Positions 8,324 to 18,566 of a stretch of 64,000 bases of DNA are shown in pieces. Both the position numbers and the translations under genes were made by a program. How positions within the stretch are numbered: the stretch's first letter is position 1; each line of letters begins with the position of its first letter. Source of the DNA: Streptomyces sp. MMG1121 (GTDB lineage: Bacteria; Actinomycetota; Actinomycetes; Streptomycetales; Streptomycetaceae); NCBI RefSeq assembly GCF_001280015.1, contig NZ_LGDV01000201.1, positions 124,001 through 188,000 of the forward strand, in the 5' to 3' direction. A model generated the notes under the pieces. The model was not told the origin of the DNA. It searched no databases and was given only the letters and a program-made list of their open reading frames with translations.

Positions 8324-9637
8324 ATGCGCCTCTCCCCCTCCGGTGTTCACGTCCCGGGTCCCAGCCGTCGTTCGCTGCTGCGTGGAGCGGGCGGTGCCGC
8401 CCTGCTCACCGGTGCCGGCATACCCTTGCTGTCCGCCTGCGGAGGCAGCGGTTCCTCCTCCGACCCGAAGACCGTCACGCTCGGCTCCAACGCCTCGGAC
8501 GCGGTGCCGAAGAAGGCGTTCGAGAGTGTCTACGCGGACTTCAAGAAGCAGTCCGGCCTCACGGTCAGGGTGAACACCAAGGACCACAACACCTTCCAGG
8601 AACAGATCAACTCGTATCTGCAGGGCACTCCGGACGATGTGTTCAACTGGTTCGCCGGCTACCGCATGCAGTTCTTCGCGGCGAAGAAGCTGGCCATGCC
8701 GATCGACGACGTGTGGCAGAAGATCGGGGACAATTTCCCCGACGCGATGAAGAAGCTCAGCAAGGGCGAGGACGGCAAGTACTATTTCGTGCCGCTGACG
8801 ACGTACCCCTGGGCGGTCTTCTACCGCAAGAGCGTCTTCCAGCAGCACGGTTACAAGATTCCGGCCACCTGGGACGAACTCGTCGCCCTGTGCAAGCAGA
8901 TGCAGAAGGACGGCCTGGTCCCGCTCGCCTTCGGCGACAAGGACGCCTGGCCGGCGATGGGCACCTTCGACCAGATCAACTTCCGGCTCAACGGCTACGA
9001 CTTCCACGTCCAGTTGATGGCCGGCAAGGCCTCCTGGACCGACGCCAAGGTGAAGGCCGTCTTCGACCACTGGGCCGAGTTGCTCCCCTACCACCAGGAC
9101 GGCTTCATGGGCCGCACCTGGGAGGACGCCGCACAGTCGCTGGTTTCGAAGAAGGCCGGCATGTACCTCCTCGGCTCCTTTGTGGCCCAGCAGTTCACCA
9201 ACAAGGCCGACCTGGACGACCTCGACTTCTTCCCCTTCCCGGAGATCAACTCCGCGTACGGCCAGGACACGGTCGAGGCGCCGACCGACGGCTTCATGGT
9301 CAGCAAGGCCCCGAAGAACCACGCCGGTGTCCTCAAGCTGCTGGAGTACCTGGGCGCTCCGGCGGCCGAGGAGCTGTACCTCAAGACCGACTCGAGCGTG
9401 GTCGCCGCCTCCAGCAAGGCCAGCACCTCCGCGTACTCGGCGCTGCAGAAGAAGGCGTTCGACATGATCGGCAGCGCCAAGAGCCTCACCCAGTTCATGG
9501 ACCGCGACTCCCGGCCCGACTTCACCTCCACGGTGATGCAGCCGGGACTGCAGAAGTTCCTCCAGAACCCCAAGGGCGTGGACAGCCTGCTGTCGTCCAT
9601 CGAGCGCCAGAAGAAGACCATCTTCGCGTCCGAGTGA
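8324..9637 (+). CDS. Extracellular solute-binding lipoprotein, carbohydrate ABC transporter (family 1)
   Basis: 437 residues. The N terminus has a twin-arginine-like motif SRRSLLRG and a lipobox LSAC near residue 39, so it is probably exported by Tat and lipidated. The body fits the MalE/UgpB class, with GTPDDVFNWFAGYRM, YPWAVFYRKSVF and PATWDELVALCKQM. The start is preceded by AGGAG. It heads an operon with MalF- and MalG-type permeases. No ATPase gene is present, which is normal in Streptomyces, where MsiK energises many CUT1 importers. The sugar is unknown. Confidence 0.92.
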   Translation: MRLSPSGVHVPGPSRRSLLRGAGGAALLTGAGIPLLSACGGSGSSSDPKTVTLGSNASDAVPKKAFESVYADFKKQSGLTVRVNTKDHNTFQEQINSYLQGTPDDVFNWFAGYRMQFFAAKKLAMPIDDVWQKIGDNFPDAMKKLSKGEDGKYYFVPLTTYPWAVFYRKSVFQQHGYKIPATWDELVALCKQMQKDGLVPLAFGDKDAWPAMGTFDQINFRLNGYDFHVQLMAGKASWTDAKVKAVFDHWAELLPYHQDGFMGRTWEDAAQSLVSKKAGMYLLGSFVAQQFTNKADLDDLDFFPFPEINSAYGQDTVEAPTDGFMVSKAPKNHAGVLKLLEYLGAPAAEELYLKTDSSVVAASSKASTSAYSALQKKAFDMIGSAKSLTQFMDRDSRPDFTSTVMQPGLQKFLQNPKGVDSLLSSIERQKKTIFASE

Positions 9638-9645
9638 GCGACCCG

Positions 9646-10638
9646 ATGACGACCGACATGACGTCCGACACGACGACGAAGACCCCGGAGGCGGCAGCCG
9701 CGCCGCCGCCGGGGCCCACGCCTGCGAAGAGGCGGGCCACGCAGAGCCACCGGCGCCTGCTGACCCGCCGTGACCGGATCACGCTCGCCCTGATGGCGGG
9801 CGTGCCGACGATCCTGCACGTGGCCCTGGTGTGGGTCACGGCCATCGCCTCGATCTTCCTCGCCTTCACCACCTGGGACGGCATCGGGTTCGACTCGATC
9901 AAGTGGGTGGGGCTGGACAACTTCAGACAACTCTTCAACGACAACCCGCAGTTCTGGCCGGCCGTCCAGCACAACGTCATCTGGTTCGTCGTACTGATCC
10001 TGATCCCGACACCGTTCGGCCTGTTCCTGGCCGTCCAGCTGGACAAGCGGATCCGCTTCAGCCGGGTCTACCAGACCGCGTTCTTCCTGCCCGTCGTCAT
10101 CTCGATGGCGTGCATCGGCTTCGTCTGGCAGCTGGTCTACAACCCGGACACGGGCCTGATCAACAGCATCATCGGCGCCAACAAACCCGGCCACTACATC
10201 GACTGGATCGGCGACCCGCATCTGAATCTGTGGGCGGTCCTCATCGCCGCGTCCTGGCGGCACGCCGGCTACATGATGATCCTGTACCTGGCCGGCCTGA
10301 AGAGCGTCGACCCGTCACTGCGCGAGGCCGCCGCGCTGGACGGCGCGAACGAGTGGCAGACGTTCAAGAACGTCATCTTCCCGACCCTGCGCCCGACCAA
10401 CACGGTCGTCCTGGTCGTCACCATCATCGAGGCCCTGCGCGCCTTCGATCTGGTCTTCGTCTTCAACAAGGGCGCCCAGGGCACGGAGTTGCTGTCGATC
10501 CTGGTCACCAACAACATCATCGGCGAGTCCAGCCGCATCGGCTACGGCTCCGCGATCGCCGTGGTCCTGCTGGTGATCTCCCTAGCGGTGATCATCCCGT
10601 ATCTGATCGCCACCTTCCGCAAGGAGCGCCGCGCATGA
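9646..10638 (+). CDS. Carbohydrate ABC transporter permease, MalF type
   Basis: 330 residues with about six membrane segments after a 45-residue Thr/Pro/Ala-rich cytoplasmic start. The EAA loop that contacts the ATPase is visible as REAAALDGANEWQ. The ATG at 9646 follows the binding-protein stop by 8 bases. An in-frame GTG at 9634 that overlaps that stop (GTGA) is an equally plausible start. The end overlaps the next permease by 4 bases. Confidence 0.92.
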   Translation: MTTDMTSDTTTKTPEAAAAPPPGPTPAKRRATQSHRRLLTRRDRITLALMAGVPTILHVALVWVTAIASIFLAFTTWDGIGFDSIKWVGLDNFRQLFNDNPQFWPAVQHNVIWFVVLILIPTPFGLFLAVQLDKRIRFSRVYQTAFFLPVVISMACIGFVWQLVYNPDTGLINSIIGANKPGHYIDWIGDPHLNLWAVLIAASWRHAGYMMILYLAGLKSVDPSLREAAALDGANEWQTFKNVIFPTLRPTNTVVLVVTIIEALRAFDLVFVFNKGAQGTELLSILVTNNIIGESSRIGYGSAIAVVLLVISLAVIIPYLIATFRKERRA

Positions 10639-11522
10639 GCTCCACCAGTCTCCCGCTGAAGCGGCGCGCCCCGATCCGCCCGGCCCGCGTCCTGCTGCAC
10701 GTCTTCCTCGCTGGTACGGCGCTGGCGTGGCTGGCCCCGCTGCTGTGGGCGGTCTTCTCCGCGCTGCGGCCGTACAGCGAGACCAGCGCCAGGGGTTACG
10801 TCTCCTGGCCGCACACGCTGAACTTCGACAACTTCAAGAACGCGTTCCAGCAGTCGGACATGCTGCACTACTTCGGCAACACGCTGATCATCGCGGTACC
10901 GGCCGTGCTGCTGACCCTGTTCCTGTCCTCCTGCGTGGCGTTCTACGTCGCCCGCTTCGACTTCCGTCTCAACCTGGCCCTGCTGTTGGTCTTCACGGCC
11001 GGAAACCTCCTGCCCCAACAGGTCATCATCACCCCGCTGTACCGGCTCTACCTGCTGACGGACCTGCCGGGCATCACGGCGAGCGGCAAGCTGTACGACT
11101 CCGCGCTCGGCCTGGTCCTCATCCACGTGGCGTTCCAGTCCGGGTTCTGCGCGTTCGTGCTGAGCAACTACATGCGCTCGCTGCCACACGAGTTGACCGA
11201 GGCCGCGCTGGTCGACGGCGCCTCGGTGTGGCGGCTGTACTGGCAGATCACGCTGCCCCTGTGCAAGCCGGCGATGGCAGCGCTGGCGACCCTGCTGTCC
11301 ATCTGGATCTACAACGACTTCTTCTGGGCCCTGGTCCTGATCTCGACCGGCGAGAACATGCCGATCACCTCGGCCCTGAACAACCTCTCCGGCCAGTACT
11401 TCACCGATCCCAACCTGGTCGCCGCCGGCGCCCTGCTCACCGCGATCCCGACCCTGGTCGTGTACTTCGTGCTCCAGCGCCAGTTCGTCAGCGGTCTGAC
11501 GCTGGGGTCCAACAAGGGCTGA
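10635..11522 (+). CDS. Carbohydrate ABC transporter permease, MalG type
   Basis: 295 residues, six membrane segments. The EAA loop reads TEAALVDGASVWRLYW. The ATG overlaps the TGA of the preceding permease (ATGA), so the two are translationally coupled. It completes the membrane part of the importer. The operon ends here, and the following 750 bases hold only remnant sequence. Confidence 0.92.
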   Translation: MSSTSLPLKRRAPIRPARVLLHVFLAGTALAWLAPLLWAVFSALRPYSETSARGYVSWPHTLNFDNFKNAFQQSDMLHYFGNTLIIAVPAVLLTLFLSSCVAFYVARFDFRLNLALLLVFTAGNLLPQQVIITPLYRLYLLTDLPGITASGKLYDSALGLVLIHVAFQSGFCAFVLSNYMRSLPHELTEAALVDGASVWRLYWQITLPLCKPAMAALATLLSIWIYNDFFWALVLISTGENMPITSALNNLSGQYFTDPNLVAAGALLTAIPTLVVYFVLQRQFVSGLTLGSNKG

Positions 11523-11529
11523 GCACCTG

Positions 11530-11700
11530 CGCCAGGTGGTCCGCGAAGGTGACCAGCCGGCCGGGCCCGACCCCGCACGCGTCCGAGCCCCGCCTGGCCT
11601 CGGCGAAGACGCCTCGGCCAGGCCGCGCTCCCCCAATCGACGGTGCGCCGCGCGAACGCCTCCGCCACCTCGGTCGCGTCAGGGTTCCCTTCGCGCGGCC
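11530..11700 (-). pseudogene. Frameshifted gene fragment, family not recognised
   Basis: Between the permease stop and the phosphatase gene (11523-12268) I see no intact gene. On the minus strand, two adjacent blocks look like real coding sequence because nearly every third base is G or C: DATEVAEAFARRTVDWG, then in another frame VFAEARRGSDACGVGPG and VTFADHLAQVL. The frame changes between them, and no start, ribosome-binding site or longer frame joins them. This looks like the decayed end of a gene. The rest of the stretch shows short GGTGACCCGG repeats and the hairpin at 11997-12022. Confidence 0.35.
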
Positions 11701-11996
11701 CCCCGGCGGCCCCGCGTCCGGCGGGCCCCACGGGCCGTGGCCCCGCTCCGGGACCCGGACCACGGCGGCTGCCGGACGGCCAGCGCGGCCTGGTGAGTCC
11801 GAGGAGGCGGGTGCGGAGGGCCGCGCCCCCGGAGGTCGGCCCGGTGGTGACCCGGTGGTGGCCCGGAGGTGACCCGGTTCGGTTCGGTCGACGCAGTGGC
11901 GGGTCGACCGAGTGGCGGACGGTGGGGCGGGGGGTGTGCGGCCGACTGGCACAGGTCTCGGCAGGGGTGCGGCGGTCGTCGGGCGTGACCTCGTAC

Positions 11997-12022
11997 GTGC
12001 TGTCGGGTTCTCCCGACAGCAC
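11997..12022. terminator. Strong hairpin, possible terminator
   Basis: A perfect 11-base inverted repeat, GTGCTGTCGGG-TTCT-CCCGACAGCAC, lies in the empty stretch between the importer operon and the phosphatase gene. There is no T-run after it on either strand, so it may be a terminator of the GC-rich type or an operator. Confidence 0.4.
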
Positions 12023-12277
12023 CCTTGACCTGCGGCGCCGGGCGGTCGCCCAGCCGGGGCCCTGATCGTCCGGGCGCGCAGCGCCCGCCGCGGCGTGCGC
12101 GCCGGTGCCACAATCGGAGACAACGCAGCGATGGCCGTCCGCCCTGAGGTGATCAGGGTCGTGGAAGGAGGCTGGGATGCAGCGCTCGGGTCAGGGACCG
12201 TGCGAGGGGATCCGCCGTGAGCGGCGAGCGGTCCCGACGACGGCCGGGACCGGGCACCAGGCGACCGGGTGCCGGTG

Positions 12278-13612
12278 ATGTCCGGACAGGGACAGGCGAG
12301 ACGACCGAGGCAGCCGCACCTACCCGACCTGCATGTGCGCCTGCGTTCCGAGCTGGGCCGGATCGACGAGCAACTGCGCGCCCTGCTGTCCTCCATGGAC
12401 CGGCTCCAGGGGCTGCTGGACGCGGTCGTGGCCATCAGCCGTGAGGTGGAACTGCCTGAGGTACTGCACCGCATCGTGACCACCGCGATGGACCTGGTGG
12501 GCGCCCGCTACGGGGCTCTGGGCGTACTCGACGACTCCGGGGAGCGCCTGGAGCAGTTCATCTCGGCCGGTCTGTCCGAGCGGGAACGCACGGCCCTGGC
12601 CCAGACCGGCCTGCCGCGCGGCCTGGGCGTCCTCGGCCACCTGATCCGCTACCCCGAGCCCCTGCGGATCGACGACATCCCGGCCCATCCGTCCTCCACC
12701 GGGTTCCCGCCCGGCCACCCACGCATGCGCACGCTGCTCGGCGTCGCCATCAGCGTGCGCGGCGAGATCTACGGTGACCTCTACCTCTCCGAACGGCTGG
12801 ACGGAGAGCCCTTCGACCTGCACGACGAGAACGTCGTCGTCGCCCTGGCCGGCGCGGCCGGCATCGCGATCGAAAACGTCCGCCTGTTCGAGCGAATCCG
12901 GGTCGGCGCCGAGCAGTTCCAGCGGCTGCTGCTGCCCACACTGCCCGACCTGCGGCCCTTCACCGCCGCCGCCGTCTATCGGCCCGCTGCCGAGCCCAGT
13001 CAGCTCGGCGGGGACTGGTACGACGCCGTCCTGCTGTCCGACAACGTCGTGGCGGTCGTCATCGGTGACGTGGCCGGCCACGATCTGCAGGCCGCAGCCG
13101 CCATGGCCTCCACCCGCAACATGCTGCGTGCACTGCTGTTCGACCGGCGCGATCCGCCCGGCGCGATCCTCGCCCGGCTCGACCGGGTCCTGGAGGCCAT
13201 CACGAACAATCCCGTCACGACCACCACCCTGGCCCGCATCGAACCGGAGGGCTCGGGTTGGCGACTCCGCTGGAGCGCCGCGGGCCACGTCCCTCCCCTA
13301 CTGCTCACCCGCGAGCGCCACGTGGCCTATCTGCTCGCCGAGCAGGGACTGCCGCTCGGCGTCGACATCGAGCAGCCCCGCCCGGACCACTCGTGTCTGC
13401 TGCCCCCGGGCGCCACCGTGGTCTTCTTCACCGACGGACTGGTCGAGCACGCTGCCCGCTCCATCGACGAGGGCCTGGACGCACTCGCGGGTCTCGCCGT
13501 GGAACACGCCGCCCTGCCCCTGCCCGCCTTCGTCCAGACCCTGGCCGACCACCACCCCAGCGACGGTCACGACGACATCGCCATACTCGCCCTGCGCACG
13601 CCGCCCGCCTGA
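12278..13612 (+). CDS. GAF domain PP2C/SpoIIE-type serine/threonine phosphatase
   Basis: 444 residues from the ATG at 12278. In-frame GTGs at 12269 and 12275 are alternatives, and none has a clear ribosome-binding site. A short helical linker is followed by a GAF domain at about residues 45-210 (VGARYGALGVLDD, then LGVAISVRGEIYGDLYLSE). A SpoIIE phosphatase domain follows from about 225 to the end, with metal-binding blocks LGGDWYDA, IGDVAGHD, FFTDGLVE and DDIAILAL. There is no HATPase anti-sigma domain. Such proteins usually dephosphorylate anti-sigma-factor antagonists in sigma-B-like stress networks. The MASE1 gene follows 144 bases later and may share its signal. Confidence 0.92.
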   Translation: MSGQGQARRPRQPHLPDLHVRLRSELGRIDEQLRALLSSMDRLQGLLDAVVAISREVELPEVLHRIVTTAMDLVGARYGALGVLDDSGERLEQFISAGLSERERTALAQTGLPRGLGVLGHLIRYPEPLRIDDIPAHPSSTGFPPGHPRMRTLLGVAISVRGEIYGDLYLSERLDGEPFDLHDENVVVALAGAAGIAIENVRLFERIRVGAEQFQRLLLPTLPDLRPFTAAAVYRPAAEPSQLGGDWYDAVLLSDNVVAVVIGDVAGHDLQAAAAMASTRNMLRALLFDRRDPPGAILARLDRVLEAITNNPVTTTTLARIEPEGSGWRLRWSAAGHVPPLLLTRERHVAYLLAEQGLPLGVDIEQPRPDHSCLLPPGATVVFFTDGLVEHAARSIDEGLDALAGLAVEHAALPLPAFVQTLADHHPSDGHDDIAILALRTPPA

Positions 13613-13756
13613 CCCCGGCTCTCCGGCTCCTCGCGGACGAGGCCCGCCGGCGCCCTCTCGTGGGGTGCCGGCCCCGCCGGTCGGCGATGCCGTGGAGGAT
13701 CCGGGCGATCCGGCGGATGATGGGCTCCGGGGTGACGTAGCCCCGGAGGTTGCCCG

Positions 13757-14800
13757 ATGGCTGTACCGCGACGGGTACGACTCGGTCGCGGTGGTGCGGA
13801 CGTCCTGGAGATCTGTGCCATCGCCGCGCTGTACTACGGCTCGGCCAGGGTGGGACTGCTCCAGCAACTGGTGCGCGGTCAGGTCACCCCGCTCTGGCCG
13901 CCGAGCGGTATAGCGGTGGCAGGTCTGCTCCTGCGCGGCCCGAGGGTCTGGCCCGCAATCGCACTCGGCGCGTTCCTGGTCAACGTCTCGCTGGGGCCGT
14001 CGCTGCCGGCCGTGTTCGCGATCACTGCGGGAAACACCCTGGCGCCCGTCTGCTCCTACGCGCTGCTGCACCACACGGGATTCCGGAACGAACTGGACCG
14101 GTTGCGGGACGCACTCTCCCTGATCTTTCTCGGTGCGTTCACCGGGATGCTGATCAGCGCGACGACGGGCACCGGAACCCTGGTCCTCGCCGGTGTCCTG
14201 AGCACCGAGGGCTTCTGGCCGACGTGGTCGGTCTGGTGGACCGGCGACGCGATGGGCGTTCTCGTGGTCGCGCCGGTCCTGCTCGTCGCCTGGTCGGCGC
14301 GCTGGCCGAAGGGCGCGTCGCCGCTGCGCTGGGCGGAGGGAGTGCTGCTCGCGGCAGCCATCGTCGGCGTCGGTGTCGTCGAGACCGGTCGCACGCCCCT
14401 CATGTTCCTCGGCTTCCCGCTGCTGATCTGGGCGGCCTTCCGCTTCCGGCTGGGCGGCGCCGCGCCCTGCGCACTGGCCGTGTCCACCTTCGCGATCATC
14501 GCGGCCGCGCGGGGATCAGGTCCCTTCGCCGGTCATGACCTGCTCACCAACATGATCACTCTCCAGGCCTTCAACGGCTCTGCCTCGCTGACCGCGCTGC
14601 TGGTCGCGACAGTCATCAGTGAGCGCGACCAGACCCAGCGGGAGATCGCACGGGCCTGTGGGCAGCTCGCCGCGATGGTGGCCAAGATCGCCACCGGCGA
14701 CCGCCACCCGGTGCTCCCCGGCCCCGAGCCCGACGGGGACCGCGGAGACTACGGGCAGGACGCACCCCCGGACACGAAAAGGTCGCCTCCTCATCCCTGA
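13757..14800 (+). CDS. MASE1 domain membrane protein without an output domain
   Basis: 347 residues with about eight hydrophobic segments. The blocks LYYGSARVG, TPLWPPSGIAVAGLLLRG and WPTWSVWWTGDAMGVLVVAP are characteristic of the MASE1 sensor domain. MASE1 is normally fused to kinase or cyclic-di-GMP domains. Here only a hydrophilic tail of about 60 residues follows, so signalling would need a partner, perhaps the GAF-SpoIIE phosphatase upstream. GGAGG at 13745-13749 with 7-base spacing fixes the start. The stop codon lies inside the terminator of the convergent tRNA gene. Confidence 0.88.
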   Translation: MAVPRRVRLGRGGADVLEICAIAALYYGSARVGLLQQLVRGQVTPLWPPSGIAVAGLLLRGPRVWPAIALGAFLVNVSLGPSLPAVFAITAGNTLAPVCSYALLHHTGFRNELDRLRDALSLIFLGAFTGMLISATTGTGTLVLAGVLSTEGFWPTWSVWWTGDAMGVLVVAPVLLVAWSARWPKGASPLRWAEGVLLAAAIVGVGVVETGRTPLMFLGFPLLIWAAFRFRLGGAAPCALAVSTFAIIAAARGSGPFAGHDLLTNMITLQAFNGSASLTALLVATVISERDQTQREIARACGQLAAMVAKIATGDRHPVLPGPEPDGDRGDYGQDAPPDTKRSPPHP

Positions 14801-14811
14801 GAAGACGACCT
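14780..14811 (-). terminator. Rho-independent terminator of tRNA-Pro
   Basis: On the minus strand a 13-base stem (two G-U pairs) with loop AGGGAT is followed directly by TTTTC. It begins 17 bases downstream of the tRNA 3' CCA and overlaps the end of the convergent MASE1 gene. Confidence 0.75.
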
Positions 14812-14827
14812 CCGACCGGCAGAAAGC

Positions 14828-14904
<77 letters not shown>

Positions 14905-15012
14905 ATGCGCTCGCTCGCGGTGCCCCGCGTGATCGCGCGAACAGAACTTTACCCCACGTCCGGGGGTGCGCCGAAGAGGGCCTGACCGGAGCAGTGGACA
15001 ATCGGCCGTGTG

Positions 15013-15528
15013 ATGAACGCGGACGCATCGGATGCCAGGGACCGGGACGCGGACGGGCGGGCGCGCAGCGCGCGGCCCCGGGACGGGCTCGGGCGGCCGC
15101 TGCCGTACGGCAATGAGGGCGTCCCCCGCCAGCCGGAGGGCGTCGTACGGGCGCCCGACGAGACGGTCACCGAGGCGCAGGCGCTGCTGGACGCGGGCAA
15201 GCCCTTCCACGCGCACGAGGTCTTCGAGGACGCCTGGAAGGCAGGGCCGCAGGACGAGCGGGCGATGTGGCGGGGGCTGGCCCAGCTGGCGGTCGGGCTC
15301 ACCCACGCGGCCCGTGGCAACGCCGTCGGCGGGGCGCGCCTGCTGCGGCGGGGCGCGGGGGCGGTCGAGGCGTGGGAGAAGGGGCGCGGGGAGGACCGGC
15401 CGTACGGGCTGGATCTCGCCGGGCTCGCCCGGTGGGCGCGGGAGCTGGCGGAGCGGGTGGAGCGTGGGGCCGGGCCGGTGGATCCGGTGGCCGAGGCGCC
15501 GCGGCTCGGGTGGGGTGAGATCCGCTGA
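15013..15528 (+). CDS. DUF309 domain protein
   Basis: 171 residues from ATG 15013 (a GTG at 15010 is adjacent). The DUF309 core is clear: ALLDAGKPFHAHEVFEDAWK at about residues 58-77, then WRGLAQLAVGLTHAARGN. DUF309 proteins are small helical proteins with a conserved His-Glu-x-x-Glu patch and no established function. The first 45 residues are polar and probably disordered. It stands between the tRNA and cobF, 73 bases before cobF and on the same strand. Confidence 0.85.
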   Translation: MNADASDARDRDADGRARSARPRDGLGRPLPYGNEGVPRQPEGVVRAPDETVTEAQALLDAGKPFHAHEVFEDAWKAGPQDERAMWRGLAQLAVGLTHAARGNAVGGARLLRRGAGAVEAWEKGRGEDRPYGLDLAGLARWARELAERVERGAGPVDPVAEAPRLGWGEIR

Positions 15529-15601
15529 CCGGGCAGGCCCTGATGACCGTGCGTACGGAGGCGGTGGACGCGTTGTCAGTGGCATACGGCAGACTCGGGG
15601 C

Positions 15602-16387
15602 GTGCGAAAGATTCATGTCATCGGTATCGGCGCGGGCGACCCCGACCAGCTGACCCTGCAGGCCGTCAGGGCGCTGCGGAGCACGGACGTGTTCTTCCTG
15701 CTCGACAAGGGCGAGGTGAAGAGCGATCTCACCCAGCTCCGCCGGGACATGCTCGACACGCATCTGCCCGAGGGGTCGTACCGGGTGGTCCAGGCCCGTG
15801 ACCCGGAGCGGGACAGGAGAGCGGGCGGGTCGGCGTACTCGCCGGCGGTGGAGGACTGGCGCAGTGCCCGCGCGGGGATCTACGCGCGGCTGATCGCCGA
15901 GGAGCTGGACGAGGACGGCACCGGCGCCTTCCTGGTGTGGGGCGACCCGGCGTTGTACGACAGCACGCTCGGGATTCTCCAGGAGGTGCTGGAGCGGGGC
16001 ACGGTCGCGTTCGAGTACGACGTCGTGCCCGGGATCAGCAGTGTCTCCGCGCTCGTCGCCCGGCATCGCACGGGCCTGAACCGGGTGGCGCGCCCGGTGC
16101 AGATCACCACCGGGCGGCGGCTGGCCGAGGGCTTCCCGGAGGGGGTGGACGACGTGGTGGTGATGCTGGACGCGCATCAGACCTTCAGGCAGTACGCCGG
16201 GGAGGACATGGACATCTACTGGGGGGCGTACATAGGCACGCCGGACGAGATCCTCGTCTCCGGGCCGATCGCCGAGGCCGGCCCGCGTATCGAGCGGGTG
16301 CGGGCCGAGGCGCGCGAGCGCAAGGGGTGGATCATGGACACGTATCTGCTGCGCAGAAACCCCGAGCAGAACCCCGGCCAGAGCTGA
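15602..16387 (+). CDS. cobF: Precorrin-6A synthase (deacetylating)
   Basis: 261 residues of the tetrapyrrole methylase fold. The N-terminal [17 protein letters not shown] is the family start, followed by [12 protein letters not shown] and [15 protein letters not shown]. The length and the segment [11 protein letters not shown] fit CobF, which methylates C-1 of precorrin-5 and releases acetate in aerobic cobalamin synthesis, using S-adenosylmethionine. The GTG at 15602 is chosen because the frame before it is a shadow of DUF309. cobK, which uses its product, lies 2.2 kb away on the other strand. Confidence 0.9.
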   Translation: MRKIHVIGIGAGDPDQLTLQAVRALRSTDVFFLLDKGEVKSDLTQLRRDMLDTHLPEGSYRVVQARDPERDRRAGGSAYSPAVEDWRSARAGIYARLIAEELDEDGTGAFLVWGDPALYDSTLGILQEVLERGTVAFEYDVVPGISSVSALVARHRTGLNRVARPVQITTGRRLAEGFPEGVDDVVVMLDAHQTFRQYAGEDMDIYWGAYIGTPDEILVSGPIAEAGPRIERVRAEARERKGWIMDTYLLRRNPEQNPGQS

Positions 16388-16446
16388 CGGCACCCGGGCG
16401 GACGGCCCCGCATGCGTGGCTAGCCCACCCGTGTGATCGTGACCTC

Positions 16447-18531
16447 GTGACCGTGACCGAGGAACCCGCGCCGCCCGCCGCAGCACAGCCTCCGGTGCTG
16501 GACGCCCGCCGGCGCAACGTCGTCTTCGTGACGATCGTGCTGGGCATACTGCTCGCGGCCCTGGACCAGACGATCGTCGGCACGGCGTTGCCGACGATCG
16601 TGTCGGACCTGGGCGGCGCGGCGCACATGTCGTGGGTGGTCACCTCGTATCTCCTCGCGGAGACCGTCGCGACCGTGCTGGTCGGCAAGTTCGGTGACCT
16701 GTTCGGCCGCAAGGTGGTCTTCCAGGTCTCGGCGATCGTCTTCATCACCGGCTCGTTCCTGTGCGGCCTCGCCACGAACATGACGCTGCTGATCGCCTGG
16801 CGGGCGGTGCAGGGGATCGGCGCGGGCGGGCTGATGGTCACGGCGATGGCGCTGATCGCGGACGTCATCCCGCTGCGCGAGCGCGGCAAGTACCAGGGTG
16901 CGATCGGCGCGGTGTTCGGGGTGGCGACGGTCATCGGGCCACTGCTGGGCGGGGTGTTCACCGACCACGCGTCCTGGCGCTGGGCGTTCTACGTCAACGT
17001 CCCCATCGCGATCGTCGTGGTGGCCGCCGCCGCGCGCACGATCCCGGTGGTGAAGTCGGCGACCCGGCCGGTCATCGACTATCTGGGCATCGCGCTGGTC
17101 GCGATCGGCGCGAGCGCGCTGATCCTGGCGACGAGCTGGGGCGGCAACGAGTACGCGTGGGGCTCGGGCACCATCATCGGCCTGTTCGCGGGCGGCGCGG
17201 TGGCGCTCGCCCTGTTCTGTCGGGTGGAGACCCGGGCCCGCGAACCGATGCTGCCCATGCGCCTGTTCGGCAACCCGGTGTTCACGGTCTGCTCGGTGCT
17301 CAGCTTCATCGTCGGCTTCGCGATGCTCGGCGCGATGACGTATCTGCCGAGCTATCTGCAGTACGTGGACGGCGACTCGGCGACGATCTCCGGGGTGCGG
17401 ACGCTGCCGATGGTGATCGGCCTGCTGATCGCGTCGGTCTTCAGCGGCAACGTGGTCAGCAAGACCGGGCAGTACCGCCTCTTCCCCATCGTGGGCTCGC
17501 TGGTGATGGGCGTCGGGCTGTATCTGATGTCGCTGATGGGCCCGGGGACCGGGGTCGTGCTGGAGTCCCTGTACATGTTCGTGCTGGGTGTCGGCATCGG
17601 CCTGTCCATGCAGGTGCTGACCATCGCCGTGCAGAACACCGTGGACTACGCCGACCTCGGCACCGCGACCTCCGGCGTGACCTTCTTCCGTACGCTGGGC
17701 AGTTCGTTCGGCACGGCCGTGTTCGGCACGATCTACACGAACACACTCGCCCCGAGGCTCAAGGACGGTATCGGCGCGGCGGTGAAGGCGGCGGGGGGAG
17801 CCGTGGATCCGGCGGCGGTGAGCCGGGCGGCGACCAGTCCCGTGGGCCTGCACAGCCTGCCCTCCCCCGTCGCCGCCCCGATCATCGAGGCGTACGCCGA
17901 CACGATCCAGACCGTGTTCCTGTGGACGGTGCCGGTCGCTGCCCTCGGTTTCGTGGTCGCCCTGTTCCTCAAGCAGGTGCAGCTGCGCGACAGCGCGCGT
18001 CTGGGCTCCACCGACATGGGCGAGGGCTTCGCCTCACCGCACGGACCGGACTCGCAGCGGGTGCTGGAGGCCTCCGTCGCGAAGATCCTCGGCACTACGG
18101 ACCTGGAGACCGGACGCCGGATCATCAGGGAGTCCGACTCGCGGCTCGATGTGGCCGGGGCCTGGGCGGTGATGCAGGTGGAGATGCTGAGCCGGCTGGT
18201 GGGGCACGCGAGCCTCGGCCTGATCGCGGGGCGACGGCATCTGCCGCCGGAGGTGCTGCTGCCGGTCTTCGACCGGATGGTGGACGAGGGCTATCTGACC
18301 CGGCACGGCTCCCTTCTCTCCCACACCGACGCGGGCCGCCGCGAGGCCGACGTGATCGGCCGGGCCTGGGGCGCCTGGCTGGCGGACCGGGTCCAGCGGG
18401 ACCTCGGCCACCCGCCCGGCGCGGACCTGCGCGCGGCCGTCGACACGATCGCCAAGCGCCTGCTGGTGGAGGACCTGTCCGACGGCCTGCCCGACCGGGC
18501 CGCCGTGGCACCGGAGCCGAGTACGGCGTAG
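16447..18531 (+). CDS. MFS drug exporter, DHA2 (EmrB/QacA) type, with C-terminal winged-helix-like tail
   Basis: 694 residues from GTG 16447 (GTG 16453 also possible). Residues 25-515 have about 14 membrane segments. The DHA2 motifs are visible: [13 protein letters not shown] in segment 1 and [10 protein letters not shown] in the segment 2-3 loop. After the last segment (QVQLRDS, about residue 518) comes a soluble tail of about 170 residues. Within it [31 protein letters not shown] looks like the wing and helices of a MarR-type fold. EmrB-type exporters remove drugs by proton antiport. The tail may sense cytoplasmic ligand or be regulatory. Confidence 0.88.
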   Translation: MTVTEEPAPPAAAQPPVLDARRRNVVFVTIVLGILLAALDQTIVGTALPTIVSDLGGAAHMSWVVTSYLLAETVATVLVGKFGDLFGRKVVFQVSAIVFITGSFLCGLATNMTLLIAWRAVQGIGAGGLMVTAMALIADVIPLRERGKYQGAIGAVFGVATVIGPLLGGVFTDHASWRWAFYVNVPIAIVVVAAAARTIPVVKSATRPVIDYLGIALVAIGASALILATSWGGNEYAWGSGTIIGLFAGGAVALALFCRVETRAREPMLPMRLFGNPVFTVCSVLSFIVGFAMLGAMTYLPSYLQYVDGDSATISGVRTLPMVIGLLIASVFSGNVVSKTGQYRLFPIVGSLVMGVGLYLMSLMGPGTGVVLESLYMFVLGVGIGLSMQVLTIAVQNTVDYADLGTATSGVTFFRTLGSSFGTAVFGTIYTNTLAPRLKDGIGAAVKAAGGAVDPAAVSRAATSPVGLHSLPSPVAAPIIEAYADTIQTVFLWTVPVAALGFVVALFLKQVQLRDSARLGSTDMGEGFASPHGPDSQRVLEASVAKILGTTDLETGRRIIRESDSRLDVAGAWAVMQVEMLSRLVGHASLGLIAGRRHLPPEVLLPVFDRMVDEGYLTRHGSLLSHTDAGRREADVIGRAWGAWLADRVQRDLGHPPGADLRAAVDTIAKRLLVEDLSDGLPDRAAVAPEPSTA

Positions 18532-18566
18532 GAGCACCGGGTGAGCCGACGCATGCGCGCCGGTCC

